Below are positions 9,401 to 17,968 of a DNA stretch of 64,000 nucleotides, in pieces. The stretch is taken from contig CAMWHE010000006.1 in NCBI GenBank assembly GCA_947173955.1, positions 1 to 64,000 of the forward strand. The letters are read 5' to 3'. Each line of letters opens with the position of its first letter. Position 1 is the first letter of the stretch. The notes under the pieces are model-generated. The model saw only the letters and a list, made by a program, of their open reading frames with translations, was not told the DNA's origin and searched no databases. Source of the stretch: an uncultured Bacteroidales bacterium. Its GTDB lineage: Bacteria > Bacteroidota > Bacteroidia > Bacteroidales > Muribaculaceae. The translations under genes and the position numbers were made by a program.

Positions 9401-10288
9401 TTACAGCAATTTAATAGATATGTACCTTTTGGGATTGCGCTTGATATCCGTCAAAAGACTATCAAGACTACGCGCAACGCTATTCAGATTATCATAGAAT
9501 CCGTCCTCATTGAGCAGCTTGCCAACGGTAGATTCCGTATTATTGAGAGCATCGGTAACTTTAACAAGATTCTCCGTAATAGATCTTACATTATTCAAAG
9601 TTGAATCAAGCGGTAGCTCGGACAGCTGCGCTGTAAAGGAATTCATATTTGCTGCAACGCCCTTCAGTTGCGATGATATTTCATTGACATCGCTCAAGAT
9701 TGAGGGTACCCCTTTGACGATGTTGTTTACCGCACTCATAGTCGTGGATAGAGTGCTTGTTATCGATTCCAGATTTTTTATTGTAGCAGCAAGCGCCGGA
9801 TCAGTGACAATACCATTTACATTGGAAAGCAGTGCGTCAACATGAGGAACAACAGAATTTATTCCGGGCAGCAGATCTGACGTCACGGCATCCATCATTC
9901 CGGGATTGACCTTCGCCAGCAATTCGCTACCCGACTCAAGACGCCGGTCGGAGTCTCCCATCGAGAGTTCGACAGAAGCAGTTCCAAGAAGAGCTACTTT
10001 TATGACAGCCGCCGTTCCTTCCGTAATGACCAGATCCTTATCGAGACTCATATCAACCCTCACATGACCGGGATTGTCATACATATAGGAAATTTCACTT
10101 ACCTGTCCTACTTTGAAGCCGTTGACAGTGACAGGCGCGGAGACCGACAACCCCTCTACATTAGTATATATAGAGTAGTAGTTGTTGGATGCCTTGAAGA
10201 TATTGACACCCTTAAGAAATTCAATACCAAAAAACAATATTACTAAAGCGATGGCTACGCATAGTCCTATGATAAAATTCTTCTTCAT
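9401..10288 (-). CDS. MlaD/MCE-family lipid-transport protein
   Basis: MCE-domain proteins such as MlaD form periplasmic hexameric rings that shuttle lipids between inner and outer membrane. The 295-aa product has one N-terminal transmembrane anchor (about 4-26), then the MCE domain at about 38-115 (YTNVEGLSVSAPVTVNGFKVGQV and ALLGTASVELSMG). A long helical tail with many Ser/Asn/Val residues follows, as expected for a coiled-coil tube. It lies 28 bp downstream of the amidase gene, an arrangement I recognise as common in Bacteroidota. The matching permease and ATPase (MlaE/MlaF) are not in the window. Confidence 0.88.
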   Translation of the reverse strand: MKKNFIIGLCVAIALVILFFGIEFLKGVNIFKASNNYYSIYTNVEGLSVSAPVTVNGFKVGQVSEISYMYDNPGHVRVDMSLDKDLVITEGTAAVIKVALLGTASVELSMGDSDRRLESGSELLAKVNPGMMDAVTSDLLPGINSVVPHVDALLSNVNGIVTDPALAATIKNLESITSTLSTTMSAVNNIVKGVPSILSDVNEISSQLKGVAANMNSFTAQLSELPLDSTLNNVRSITENLVKVTDALNNTESTVGKLLNEDGFYDNLNSVARSLDSLLTDIKRNPKRYISIKLL

Positions 10289-10316
10289 ATACTTTATTTA
10301 TAGTATTTGTCTGCTA

Positions 10317-11126
10317 TTAATTATTTGATGAAATTGGCTTGGAATCTGTGACGGGATAGAGTTTCCGATATTTCTGAAACGCGTCAAAGATTGCATCGGC
10401 AAGCTTTTTCTGGCCTTCCGCCGAGCCGAGAAACTGTTCCTGCGTAGGATTGCTGATAAAGTCAAGTTCGATCAGTATCGACGGCATTGATGTGGCCCAT
10501 AGCACCCAGAATCCACTTTGCTTCACACCGATATCGCGACGCCCGGCCTTAGCTACCAGAGCCTGCTGGACGAGATCCGCCATGTCGATACTCTGCTCCA
10601 TATCCGCGCTCTGACTCAGTTCGAATATTATATAGGATTCCGTAGAATCAGGATCAAAGCCCTGATATACTTCCGAATAATCGGACTCAAGCGACATCAC
10701 GCTGTTCTCGCGCATCGCGACAGCAAGATTCTCCTCACTTTTTCCCAGTCCTAAAGTATATACTTCCGAACCGTGGAACGTCTTACGCTTCTTCGACTTG
10801 AGCGGAAGCGAGTTCACATGTATGGAGATGAACAGGTCTCCATCAGCGTCATTAGCCTTCTTCGCACGGTCTCTGAGCGAGACAAACGTATCATTGTCGC
10901 GGGTCATGACGACCTTTACATCCTTACATTCTTTTTTTATGCGTTCGGCCAACCGCTTTGCAACTGCAAGATTAACATCCTTTTCCTTATATCTCGCACC
11001 CTTGGCACCCACATCTTTCCCGCCATGCCCCGCGTCGATTATAAGCACGAAATCGCGTGCATCCGCAGTCAGCGAAAACAATAAGCAGGAAACAATTGTC
11101 AATAATATGAATACCGTGCGTCTCAA
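10317..11126 (-). CDS. N-acetylmuramoyl-L-alanine amidase (Amidase_3)
   Basis: This zinc amidase cleaves the bond between N-acetylmuramic acid and the peptide stem in peptidoglycan, mainly during cell separation. The 269-aa product has a signal peptide (about 1-23, ending LTADA). The catalytic domain shows zinc ligands and catalytic residues in DAGHGGKDVGAKG, the Glu in YKEKDVNL, the His in SIHVNS, and the Glu in ILIELDFISN. There is no LysM or AMIN domain. Translation appears to start at TTG 11126, because no in-frame ATG precedes the signal peptide. A -7 element (11147-11154, minus) implies a leader of only about 14 nt. mlaD follows as the second gene. Confidence 0.9.
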   Translation of the reverse strand: MRRTVFILLTIVSCLLFSLTADARDFVLIIDAGHGGKDVGAKGARYKEKDVNLAVAKRLAERIKKECKDVKVVMTRDNDTFVSLRDRAKKANDADGDLFISIHVNSLPLKSKKRKTFHGSEVYTLGLGKSEENLAVAMRENSVMSLESDYSEVYQGFDPDSTESYIIFELSQSADMEQSIDMADLVQQALVAKAGRRDIGVKQSGFWVLWATSMPSILIELDFISNPTQEQFLGSAEGQKKLADAIFDAFQKYRKLYPVTDSKPISSNN

Positions 11127-11146
11127 GGTCGTTCGTATATTTTCTG

Positions 11147-11154
11147 CAAAAATA
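11147..11154 (-). promoter_or_regulatory. -7 element for the amidase-mlaD operon
   Basis: TATTTTTG on the minus strand matches TAnnTTTG and lies 21 nt before the TTG start of the amidase. The best -33 candidate, a TTG at 11177-11179, is 22 nt away, so spacing is slightly long. Confidence 0.5.
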
Positions 11155-11228
11155 ATAAATACTGATATAGTAGACGCAATTTAGTTTTTAATTATTGCTA
11201 AATATACCACTTTTGTAGCTCAAAACAC

Positions 11229-11236
11229 TATCTTTG
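11229..11236 (+). promoter_or_regulatory. -7 element for the GldB-like gene
   Basis: TATCTTTG matches the Bacteroidota -7 consensus and would start transcription about 35 nt before the ATG at 11277. A TTTG occurs at 11212-11215, but the 13-nt gap is too short for a normal -33 pairing. Confidence 0.45.
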
Positions 11237-11276
11237 CAAACCTGACCAAGTATAAATATCTTATTACGACGTAACC

Positions 11277-12266
11277 ATGAAGCAATTCCATTTCACCCTA
11301 ATATCAATTCTGATTCTTCTTTCATTAGAAGCCTGCAATAAAGATCCAAAAAACGTCAGCACCTTAACTCCCGGCTATGATCCGGTCAAAGTAGAACGCC
11401 TGGATCTGGCTATAACTGATCTGCCGTCATCTTCCGCGCAGCTCCTTGACTCCATGAAGTCCGGGCTGGATATCTATCTGCCTGTTCTCGGCTTCTCTGC
11501 CGACAGTGTGCAATCAGCATTACCTGCTATCTACGAATCACCGTTGACAGCCACTTTCGGAGTGGAGGTCCGCGACCGCTTCCCGTCTGCCGACTCGATT
11601 GAATTAGAGCTCGGACGTATCTCACAGGTTCTCGCCGACACACTCCCGACCATACATCTCGACAGAGTTTTCGGAGTAATAAGCCCATATAACCAGTCGG
11701 TAATCGTGGCTGACTCCACAGTTCTTGTAGCGCTCAATCACTACATGGGAAGCTCTTATGAAGCCTATTCCGCCATACCTGAACCTCTCCGCCTGCTTAA
11801 GACCCCGGATCGCATTCCGATTGACATTGCGGAGGCCATGATCCGCGTCAACTATCCCTTCCTAGCTTCTGATAATCCGACCATGCTTGAGCGGATGCTC
11901 TATGAAGGGGCGGTAGCGACAGCGCTGTCTACGCTATTCCCCGATTCCGGCCGGGAATACATTTTCGGATTGAGCCAGGACGTTTACATGAATTCAGTAA
12001 AATCCATTCCCCTGACATGGAACGACCTTTCCTCTTCCGGTCTACTCTACTCAACTGATACAAAAGCTGTAAGCCAATTATTCTCTCGTCTGCCGAATCC
12101 AGATTTCCCGCCATACTCAGGACCGATATTAGGATGGCATATAGTCAAAAGCTACGTCGCCAATAATCCCTCCGTAACCCAGACTTATCTCCTTTCTCCG
12201 GATTTTTTTCAGCAGGCTCAGACCCGTCTTATCGAAGCAAAATTCGACGCCCAGAGTGTTATTTAA
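11277..12266 (+). CDS. GldB-like lipoprotein
   Basis: The 329-aa product has a lipoprotein signal peptide with lipobox LEAC (Cys about residue 20), so it should be anchored in the cell envelope. The body fits the GldB gliding-motility lipoprotein family, including VALNHYMGSSYEAY in the middle and the later PIDIAEAMIRVNYPF and MLERMLYEGA segments. Non-motile Bacteroidales keep GldB-like proteins whose role is unknown, so gliding should not be assumed. Family assignment is by pattern recognition. It is monocistronic and divergent from the amidase operon. Confidence 0.7.
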   Translation: MKQFHFTLISILILLSLEACNKDPKNVSTLTPGYDPVKVERLDLAITDLPSSSAQLLDSMKSGLDIYLPVLGFSADSVQSALPAIYESPLTATFGVEVRDRFPSADSIELELGRISQVLADTLPTIHLDRVFGVISPYNQSVIVADSTVLVALNHYMGSSYEAYSAIPEPLRLLKTPDRIPIDIAEAMIRVNYPFLASDNPTMLERMLYEGAVATALSTLFPDSGREYIFGLSQDVYMNSVKSIPLTWNDLSSSGLLYSTDTKAVSQLFSRLPNPDFPPYSGPILGWHIVKSYVANNPSVTQTYLLSPDFFQQAQTRLIEAKFDAQSVI

Positions 12267-12357
12267 CTTTATTTAACTAAAATACAGACTTTCCGCTCCA
12301 ACAAAGCGAAAAAAAGTTCAGATTCAGCCGAACAAAACATCCCGCCGACGTGTTGAT

Positions 12358-12388
12358 TTTGTGAATTGGCTGAATAATTGTACTTTTG
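12358..12388 (+). promoter_or_regulatory. Housekeeping promoter of the thioredoxin-like gene
   Basis: -33 TTTG (12358-12361), a 19-nt spacer, and -7 TACTTTTG (12381-12388) fit the Bacteroidota consensus. Transcription should start near 12394, leaving a leader of roughly 130 nt before the ATG at 12523. Confidence 0.7.
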
Positions 12389-12389
12389 C

Positions 12390-12483
12390 AGAGTCTGACA
12401 CGACATAAGTGGCCATAGAGATGGCCAATCGCCGAAAATCGGCAAGAACTTGCGTTCGTCAACTCTGCCTGCGAGATTGCAGC
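12390..12483 (+). ncRNA. Structured 5' leader (candidate cis-regulatory RNA)
   Basis: The leader between the promoter and the ATG at 12523 contains nested complementarity. A closing helix pairs AGAGT-c-TGAC (12390-12399) with GTCAACTCT (12458-12466), leaving one bulged C. Inside it are two perfect hairpins: GGCCAT-agag-ATGGCC (12411-12426) and GCCGA-aaa-TCGGC (12431-12443). A further CTGC/GCAG hairpin follows at 12470-12483. This layout suggests a multibranch junction rather than a terminator, since no T run follows. I do not recognise it as a known riboswitch class. The outermost pairs may lie just upstream of the true start site. Confidence 0.45.
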
Positions 12484-12522
12484 CATTGAATGCAGTTCTA
12501 ATGAGTAACTAAATTTTATTGT

Positions 12523-12999
12523 ATGAAGAAGGCAATTTTATTTATTGCGAGCTTCGCCATCCTTATCATTTCCCTGTCGGCATTCACTGATAAAGCATCG
12601 GCACCGGTAATTGGTTACAAAGCACCTGAACTCGTCCTCCAGCAGGACAATCAGGCGATGACTCTTTCAAGCTTCAAAGGGAAATACGTGCTCCTCAACT
12701 TCTGGACAACCTCGGACGCAGACTCTCGTATGAAATGTAATTTCTACGATGATATTACGTCAGATAAGGATAACTTAAGTCTCATCTCTGTCAACCTCGA
12801 CAGTAGCAGTGCGCTTTATCGTGAGATTGTCAAGCGCGACGGACTTAATACAGAATCGCAATTCCACATGGAAGGAACTCAGGCTGCCAAGATTCACGAA
12901 GTCTATCGTCTGAACAAAAACCTGAAATCGTTCCTTATCGATCCGACCGGACGTATTCTCGCTGTCAATCCTGACGCTCAGAGACTCGCCGCCATCTAA
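12523..12999 (+). CDS. Exported thioredoxin-fold protein lacking the CxxC motif
   Basis: The 158-aa product has an N-terminal signal or anchor segment (about 1-20), then a TlpA/AhpC-like fold: IGYKAPELVLQQDNQAMTLSSF, then GKYVLLNFWTTSDADSR. In active TlpA/ResA proteins the residues after FW are a CxxC redox pair. Here they are TTSDADSRMKC with a single, displaced Cys, so thiol-disulfide exchange is unlikely. The usual FLIDPTGRILAVNPD strand near the C-terminus is intact. It may be a structural or binding relative of TlpA (inference). A structured leader precedes it and a strong terminator follows. Confidence 0.75.
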   Translation: MKKAILFIASFAILIISLSAFTDKASAPVIGYKAPELVLQQDNQAMTLSSFKGKYVLLNFWTTSDADSRMKCNFYDDITSDKDNLSLISVNLDSSSALYREIVKRDGLNTESQFHMEGTQAAKIHEVYRLNKNLKSFLIDPTGRILAVNPDAQRLAAI

Positions 13000-13040
13000 G
13001 CATGACCAGAATCGATTAAGCTTAAGTAAGTCAGATTACT

Positions 13041-13078
13041 GTCGTTTTCACTCCTCAGCGGATGAAAACGACTTTTAT
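13041..13078 (+). terminator. Intrinsic terminator after the thioredoxin-like gene
   Basis: Perfect 10-bp stem GTCGTTTTCA / TGAAAACGAC with a 12-nt loop, followed by TTTTATTA. Confidence 0.85.
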
Positions 13079-13188
13079 TATATCCGAACCGGTCAATTAG
13101 TATCAGCATTTCAAACCAAATCTCCCTTATACTTGTTAAGATTACAAACTTTAATCTGATTAACACAACTATCTTATCTATTCTTATT

Positions 13189-13683
13189 ATGAAAAAAGTT
13201 GGTATTTTCTATGGTTCATCCACCGGCACGACTGCCGATATAGCTGAAAAAATTGCAAAAATACTCGGAATCGGCAGTGCCGACATACACAACGTAAATG
13301 CTACCGCACCATCGGCTGTGGGCGATTACGAGACTCTGATATTTGGATCAAGCACATGGGGCAACGGTGATCTGCAGGACGATTGGTATGACTTCCTTGA
13401 TGGTCTCAAAGCCTTAAGTCTGCCCGACCACAAAGTAGCCATATTCGGCCTTGGCGACGAGACCATGTCCGATACATTCTGCAATGCAGTAGGAAAACTC
13501 TATGACGCCGTATCAGAGACCGGCGCAAAGGTAATCGGCGAATACGACACCGACGGCTATACATTCAGCCATTCGGACGCGGTACGCGACGGTAAGGCTG
13601 TAGGACTGCTCCTTGACGATGTAAATCATCCGGAACTGACCGACCGCCGGCTCAGAGGGTGGTTGAACTCAATCGCCGAATAA
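13189..13683 (+). CDS. fldA: Flavodoxin
   Basis: Flavodoxin is a small FMN-binding electron carrier that can replace ferredoxin. The 164-aa product has the FMN phosphate-binding loop GSSTGTTADIAEKI (about 9-22), the FMN-stacking segment SSTWGNGDLQDDWYDFL (about 54-70), and the loop FGLGDETMSDTFCNAVG. Length matches long-chain flavodoxins. It stands alone; the leader from 13079 to 13188 shows no clear promoter match. The name fldA is by family. Confidence 0.93.
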   Translation: MKKVGIFYGSSTGTTADIAEKIAKILGIGSADIHNVNATAPSAVGDYETLIFGSSTWGNGDLQDDWYDFLDGLKALSLPDHKVAIFGLGDETMSDTFCNAVGKLYDAVSETGAKVIGEYDTDGYTFSHSDAVRDGKAVGLLLDDVNHPELTDRRLRGWLNSIAE

Positions 13684-13751
13684 AAAATAGACTATCCGTA
13701 ATAATTTTATAAAAATATAACCGGAACATTCATCATTGCTGAAATTTTCGC

Positions 13752-13759
13752 TAATTTTG
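13752..13759 (+). promoter_or_regulatory. -7 element for pyrB
   Basis: TAATTTTG matches TAnnTTTG and would start transcription about 8 nt before the pyrB ATG, giving a very short leader. No clear TTTG is found 19-21 nt upstream. Confidence 0.5.
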
Positions 13760-13773
13760 CAAAAAAATCAGCA

Positions 13774-14715
13774 ATGATGAACCCAAACAGTCTCGTCTCC
13801 ATTTCTGACCTTTCCAAAGAGCAGATGCTCCGACTCCTGGAACACGCTCGCTTCTTTGAGGAAAATCCCAATCACAAGATCCTGGACGGGCGTGTAGTCG
13901 CAACCCTCTTCTTTGAGCCCTCGACCCGCACGCGTCTTAGTTTTGAAACAGCAGTCAACCGTCTGGGGGGACGGATTATCGGATTTTCCGATGCTTCGAC
14001 AACAAGTTCCTCCAAGGGAGAGACCCTGAAAGACACGATTATCATGGTCAGCAACTACGCCGACCTTATTATCATGCGTCACTATCTTGAGGGAGCTGCC
14101 CGCTATGCAACGGAAGTGACTGACACGCCCATCATCAATGCCGGCGACGGAGCCCATCAGCATCCCTCGCAGACCATGCTTGATCTCTACTCTATTTATA
14201 AGACCCAAGGTCGGCTTGACAATCTGACGATCACACTCGTGGGGGATCTAAAATACGGGCGCACGGTACATTCGCTTATAATGGCTATGCAGCATTTCAA
14301 TCCCACATTCCGGTTTGTAGCCTGCGAAGAACTCAAGATGCCTCAGGAATACAAGACATTCTGTGAGGAACACGGGATCAAATACACAGAACATACTGAC
14401 TTCTCGCCCGAGGTCATCAACAGCTCGGACATCATATATATGACACGCGTACAGCGCGAGCGCTTTACCGATATCATGGAATATGAACGCGTCAAGGATC
14501 TCTATACTCTGCGCAATTCGATGCTCGACAACTCGCGTCCCAACCTCCGCATACTTCATCCGCTCCCCCGCGTCAACGAGATAGACCGCGATGTCGACGA
14601 CAACCCTAAGGCATACTACTTTACCCAGGCCAAAAACGGTCTTTATACCCGTCAGGCTCTGATATGCAATGCACTTGGCATCGACCCGCTCAAAGACATT
14701 CAAATCCGCAAATGA
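13774..14715 (+). CDS. pyrB: Aspartate carbamoyltransferase catalytic chain
   Basis: PyrB joins carbamoyl phosphate to L-aspartate in the first committed step of pyrimidine biosynthesis. The 313-aa product has the carbamoyl-phosphate loop [12 protein letters not shown] (STRTR at 50-54), [12 protein letters not shown], and [14 protein letters not shown] near the C-terminus, all family signatures. Length is normal. The regulatory chain gene pyrI follows after 22 bp, so this is the class B dodecamer (2 catalytic trimers, 3 regulatory dimers) expected to be allosterically controlled by nucleotides (family knowledge). Confidence 0.97.
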   Translation: MMNPNSLVSISDLSKEQMLRLLEHARFFEENPNHKILDGRVVATLFFEPSTRTRLSFETAVNRLGGRIIGFSDASTTSSSKGETLKDTIIMVSNYADLIIMRHYLEGAARYATEVTDTPIINAGDGAHQHPSQTMLDLYSIYKTQGRLDNLTITLVGDLKYGRTVHSLIMAMQHFNPTFRFVACEELKMPQEYKTFCEEHGIKYTEHTDFSPEVINSSDIIYMTRVQRERFTDIMEYERVKDLYTLRNSMLDNSRPNLRILHPLPRVNEIDRDVDDNPKAYYFTQAKNGLYTRQALICNALGIDPLKDIQIRK

Positions 14716-14737
14716 CACATCTTTAAGGACAAGCATC

Positions 14738-15196
14738 ATGACATCAAAAAAAGAACTCGCAGTAGCCGCTCTCCGCAATGGCATAGTCATAGACCACATC
14801 CCGTCCGACGCCCTGTTCAAATGTGTCAAAATCCTCGGACTTGACGCGATCAATTCCCAGCTCACTATCGGGAACAATCTCCACAGTTCCAAACTCGAGA
14901 CCAAAGGCATCATTAAGGTTGCCGATGTGGACTTCCCAGAGCAGACACTCAATCGAATAGCTCTTATTGCACCTACTGCGGTTGTCAACACCATCAAGAA
15001 TTTTGAAGTCACCGAAAAACGTCATGTAGTTTTGCCTGACAACATCGTCGGAATCGTAAAATGCGACAATCCCAAATGCATAACGAACAATGAGCCGATG
15101 ACGACGCGCTTCACTGTCATCAGCCGCGACCCGGCAGTAATCCGATGCCACTACTGCAGTCACACAGTTAAAGCCTCCAAAGCAACTATACTCTGA
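14738..15196 (+). CDS. pyrI: Aspartate carbamoyltransferase regulatory chain
   Basis: PyrI binds nucleotide effectors and zinc and holds the PyrB trimers together. From ATG 14738 it is 152 aa. The open frame extends further upstream into the end of pyrB, but MTSKKELAVAALRNGIVIDH is the normal N-terminus. Zinc ligands are visible as C109-x4-C114 and C137-x2-C140. The effector-domain segment GIVIDHIPSDALFKCVKIL is also conserved. It is the second gene of the operon; the flavin reductase gene starts 6 bp after its stop. Confidence 0.96.
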   Translation: MTSKKELAVAALRNGIVIDHIPSDALFKCVKILGLDAINSQLTIGNNLHSSKLETKGIIKVADVDFPEQTLNRIALIAPTAVVNTIKNFEVTEKRHVVLPDNIVGIVKCDNPKCITNNEPMTTRFTVISRDPAVIRCHYCSHTVKASKATIL

Positions 15197-15202
15197 TACG
15201 CG

Positions 15203-15769
15203 ATGAAACAGAATTGGAAACCCGGCACAATGATCTATCCCCTTCCGGCGGTAATAGTCAGCTGTGCTGACCTAAAAGGCAATTCCAATCTGATCACTGT
15301 AGCCTGGACAGGTACGATTTGCACCGATCCGGCTATGTGCTTCATCTCTGTCCGACCCGAACGGCACAGCTACCGGATGATCAAAGAATCGATGGAATTT
15401 ACCATCAATCTCACCACACAGGCCATGGCTCAAGCCACCGACTGGTGCGGAGTACGTTCCGGACGCGACTACGACAAGTGGGCTGCCACAGGTCTGACAC
15501 CCGAACCTGGTGTCATGGTCGCGGCTCCTTCAATTGCTGAATCTCCCCTCTCCATAGAGTGCCGCGTAAAAGAAATCGTTCCTCTTGGAAGTCATCATAT
15601 GTTTATAGCATCCGTCCTCAATGTCAGAGCCGACGAGTCACTTATTAATCCGGTAACCGGAGCATTTGATCTGGGTGCCGCCGGACTCATCAACTATTCT
15701 CACGGACATTACTATCGTCAGGGTGACGAAATCGGCCACTTCGGATGGACAGTGAAAAAAAAGAAATAA
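15203..15769 (+). CDS. Flavin reductase-like FMN-binding protein
   Basis: The 188-aa product belongs to the flavin reductase-like (split-barrel, FMN-binding) superfamily. Signatures include YPLPAVIVSCADLKGNSN at the N-terminus, AWTGTICTDPAMCFISVRPERHSY in the middle, and IECRVKEIVPLGSHHMFIASV. Such proteins reduce free flavin with NAD(P)H or act as small flavoproteins; the partner is unknown. It sits 6 bp after pyrI and 33 bp before glyA, probably in the same transcript, with no obvious metabolic link to pyrimidine synthesis. Confidence 0.85.
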   Translation: MKQNWKPGTMIYPLPAVIVSCADLKGNSNLITVAWTGTICTDPAMCFISVRPERHSYRMIKESMEFTINLTTQAMAQATDWCGVRSGRDYDKWAATGLTPEPGVMVAAPSIAESPLSIECRVKEIVPLGSHHMFIASVLNVRADESLINPVTGAFDLGAAGLINYSHGHYYRQGDEIGHFGWTVKKKK

Positions 15770-15802
15770 TCAATCATTTTACATTATTATATAATAGACA
15801 CA

Positions 15803-17083
15803 ATGACTCACGACAATCTCGTCTTCGACATCATCAACCGCGAACACCTCCGCCAGAAAAAAGGTATCGAACTCATCGCCTCCGAAAACTTTGTCAGCGA
15901 CCAGGTCATGGCAGCCATGGGCTCCTGCCTTACCAACAAATATGCCGAAGGCTATCCCGGCCATCGCTATTATGGCGGCTGCCAGGTAGTCGACGAAATG
16001 GAACAGCTCGCTATTGACCGTCTGAAAAAGATATATGGTGCGGAATATGCCAACGTACAGCCTCACTCCGGCGCACAGGCGAATATGGCTGTATTCATGA
16101 CAGTACTTAATCCCGGTGATAAATTCCTCGGTCTGAATCTTGCCCACGGAGGTCACCTTTCTCATGGCAGCCCCGTCAATTTCTCCGGTCTGATGTATCA
16201 GGCGCTGGAATATAACGTAAAAGAAGATACCGGGCTTATAGACTACGACCAGATGGAAGAAGTAGCCCGCCGCGAGCGTCCGAAGCTTATCATCGGCGGA
16301 GCCAGCGCATACTCCCGCGAATGGGACTACGCCCGGATGCGTCGTCTTGCCGACGAGATTGGAGCAATCCTCATGATCGATATGGCTCATCCCGCCGGAC
16401 TGATTGCAGCCGGACTTCTCGACAACCCTCTCCGCCATGCCCACATCGTTACCTCGACCACTCACAAGACCCTCCGCGGTCCGCGTGGTGGTATAATCCT
16501 TCTGGGTCAGGACTTTGAGAATCCATGGGGAAAAACCACCAAAAAGGGCGAGATCCGCAAAATGTCATCACTTATCGATTCCGCCGTGTTCCCCGGCACT
16601 CAGGGAGGCCCGCTTGAACATGTGATCGCGGCTAAAGCTGTGGCATTCGGAGAAGCTCTTCAGCCAGAATACGTAGACTATCAGAAACAGGTTAAGAAGA
16701 ACGCAGCCACAATGGCCGCCGCTCTGACCGACAAAGGCTATAAGATCATCTCCGGAGGTACCGACAACCACTGCATGCTCGTCGATCTCCGCACAAAATT
16801 CCCTGAACTCACAGGTAAGGTCGCAGAAAAAGTTCTCGTAGAAGCCGATATCACAGCCAACAAGAACATGGTACCTTTCGATTCCCGCTCACCGTTCCTC
16901 ACGTCAGGCATCCGCCTCGGTACAGCCGCCATCACAACACGTGGCGTCAAGGAAGACTCCATGGGCGACATCGTAGAAATGATCGATACCGTACTATCAA
17001 ATCCTGAAGATCAGAAGACAATAGACAGCGTGCGCGAAAAGGTCAACACAATGATGGCCGATTACCCCATGTTCGCTTACTAA
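15803..17083 (+). CDS. glyA: Serine hydroxymethyltransferase
   Basis: GlyA is a PLP enzyme that interconverts serine and glycine and loads tetrahydrofolate with one-carbon units for purine and thymidylate synthesis. The 426-aa product shows the PLP lysine K222 in [13 protein letters not shown], the N-terminal ELIASENF, and [13 protein letters not shown]. Length and motifs are complete. It lies 33 bp downstream of the flavin reductase gene and 14 bp upstream of plsC. Confidence 0.97.
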   Translation: MTHDNLVFDIINREHLRQKKGIELIASENFVSDQVMAAMGSCLTNKYAEGYPGHRYYGGCQVVDEMEQLAIDRLKKIYGAEYANVQPHSGAQANMAVFMTVLNPGDKFLGLNLAHGGHLSHGSPVNFSGLMYQALEYNVKEDTGLIDYDQMEEVARRERPKLIIGGASAYSREWDYARMRRLADEIGAILMIDMAHPAGLIAAGLLDNPLRHAHIVTSTTHKTLRGPRGGIILLGQDFENPWGKTTKKGEIRKMSSLIDSAVFPGTQGGPLEHVIAAKAVAFGEALQPEYVDYQKQVKKNAATMAAALTDKGYKIISGGTDNHCMLVDLRTKFPELTGKVAEKVLVEADITANKNMVPFDSRSPFLTSGIRLGTAAITTRGVKEDSMGDIVEMIDTVLSNPEDQKTIDSVREKVNTMMADYPMFAY

Positions 17084-17097
17084 GAGCTTTTACTGAT

Positions 17098-17820
17098 ATG
17101 ATGATCTTCTACAGAGTCTACCAGATATTAATAGCATTGCCACTGCTATTGGTCGCCACCATTATGGCGTCATTAGTGACAATAATAGCTGTCATGCTCG
17201 GCATAAAAGCGGGGAGCTACTATCCTGCCCATATCTGGGCCAAACTATGGTGCTGGCTCAACTTCGTGAAGGTCACTGTCAGGGGTCATCAGAATGTAGA
17301 TAAAAAGACATCTTACGTATTCGTAGCCAATCATCAGGGGGCTTTCGACATCTTTTCGATATATGGCTTCCTCGGCCATGATTTCAAATGGATGATGAAG
17401 GTTAGTCTTCGCAAGATTCCGCTTGTAGGTTATACCTGCTATCGCGCCGGACATATCTTCGTCGACCGCTCTTCAGCCGCAGCCGTGCGCCGCACGATGG
17501 AAGATGCTGAAAAACGCCTGAAAGGAGGAGCCTCGCTTGTCGTGTTCCCCGAAGGTGCGCGCACATGGGACGGTCATATGCGTCAGTTCAAGAAAGGTGC
17601 TTTTCAGCTTGCCATGGAGTTCAATCTTCCCTTGGTACCCGTGTCGGTCGACGGCTCGTTTGATGTAATGCCCCGTACGGCTCGCCTGCCGCGACCGGGT
17701 CATATCATCCTGACAATCCATCGCCCGGTTCAGTCTTCTGCATCTGCCGATGAGCGTGACAAGGCTATGGAACAGACCGCCCGGACTATCCGGGAAGCCC
17801 TGCCGGAGCGATTCCGCTGA
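17098..17820 (+). CDS. plsC: 1-acyl-sn-glycerol-3-phosphate acyltransferase (PlsC-like)
   Basis: PlsC-type enzymes acylate lysophosphatidic acid to phosphatidic acid at the inner membrane. The 240-aa product has an N-terminal hydrophobic anchor (about 8-35). The catalytic HX4D motif is NHQGAFD with H79 and D84, and the substrate-binding FPEGAR is at 150-155. VPVSVDGSFDVMPR near the C-terminus fits motif IV. It is the last gene of the run that starts at pyrB. Confidence 0.92.
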   Translation: MMIFYRVYQILIALPLLLVATIMASLVTIIAVMLGIKAGSYYPAHIWAKLWCWLNFVKVTVRGHQNVDKKTSYVFVANHQGAFDIFSIYGFLGHDFKWMMKVSLRKIPLVGYTCYRAGHIFVDRSSAAAVRRTMEDAEKRLKGGASLVVFPEGARTWDGHMRQFKKGAFQLAMEFNLPLVPVSVDGSFDVMPRTARLPRPGHIILTIHRPVQSSASADERDKAMEQTARTIREALPERFR

Positions 17821-17845
17821 ACATCCGGCGACCTTTAAATGTTTA

Positions 17846-17882
17846 AGGTGTGACAGATTGGATGTGACAATCTGTCACACCT
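17846..17882. promoter_or_regulatory. Perfect inverted repeat upstream of groESL, candidate activator site
   Basis: 15-bp arms AGGTGTGACAGATTG (17846-17860) and CAATCTGTCACACCT (17868-17882) flank a 7-nt centre. The centre adds a third copy of TGTGACA (17863-17869). The element is centred about 62 bp upstream of the predicted start from the sigma-54 promoter, so it may bind an enhancer-binding protein. It does not match CIRCE. The alternative is a transcription terminator for plsC, but no T run follows either arm. Confidence 0.55.
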
Positions 17883-17898
17883 GATTGTTTGAAACCGA

Positions 17899-17915
17899 TT
17901 GGCACGAATATTGCA
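17899..17915 (+). promoter_or_regulatory. Sigma-54 (RpoN) promoter of groESL
   Basis: TTGGCACGAATATTGCA matches the sigma-54 consensus YTGGCACG-N4-TTGCW at every defined position. The invariant GG (17901-17902) and GC (17913-17914) are separated by the required 10 bp. Transcription should begin near 17926, 43 nt before the groES ATG. The palindrome upstream is a plausible activator site. No TAnnTTTG element is seen in the same stretch. Confidence 0.75.
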
Positions 17916-17968
17916 GCTTAAAATTATCAGAACAACATTATATCATAACCATTAAATCTATTCACGAT

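Noticed and set aside
17846-17882. The groESL palindrome as a CIRCE element or an ordinary terminator
   Set aside because: It does not match TTAGCACTC-N9-GAGTGCTAA, and neither strand has a following T run.
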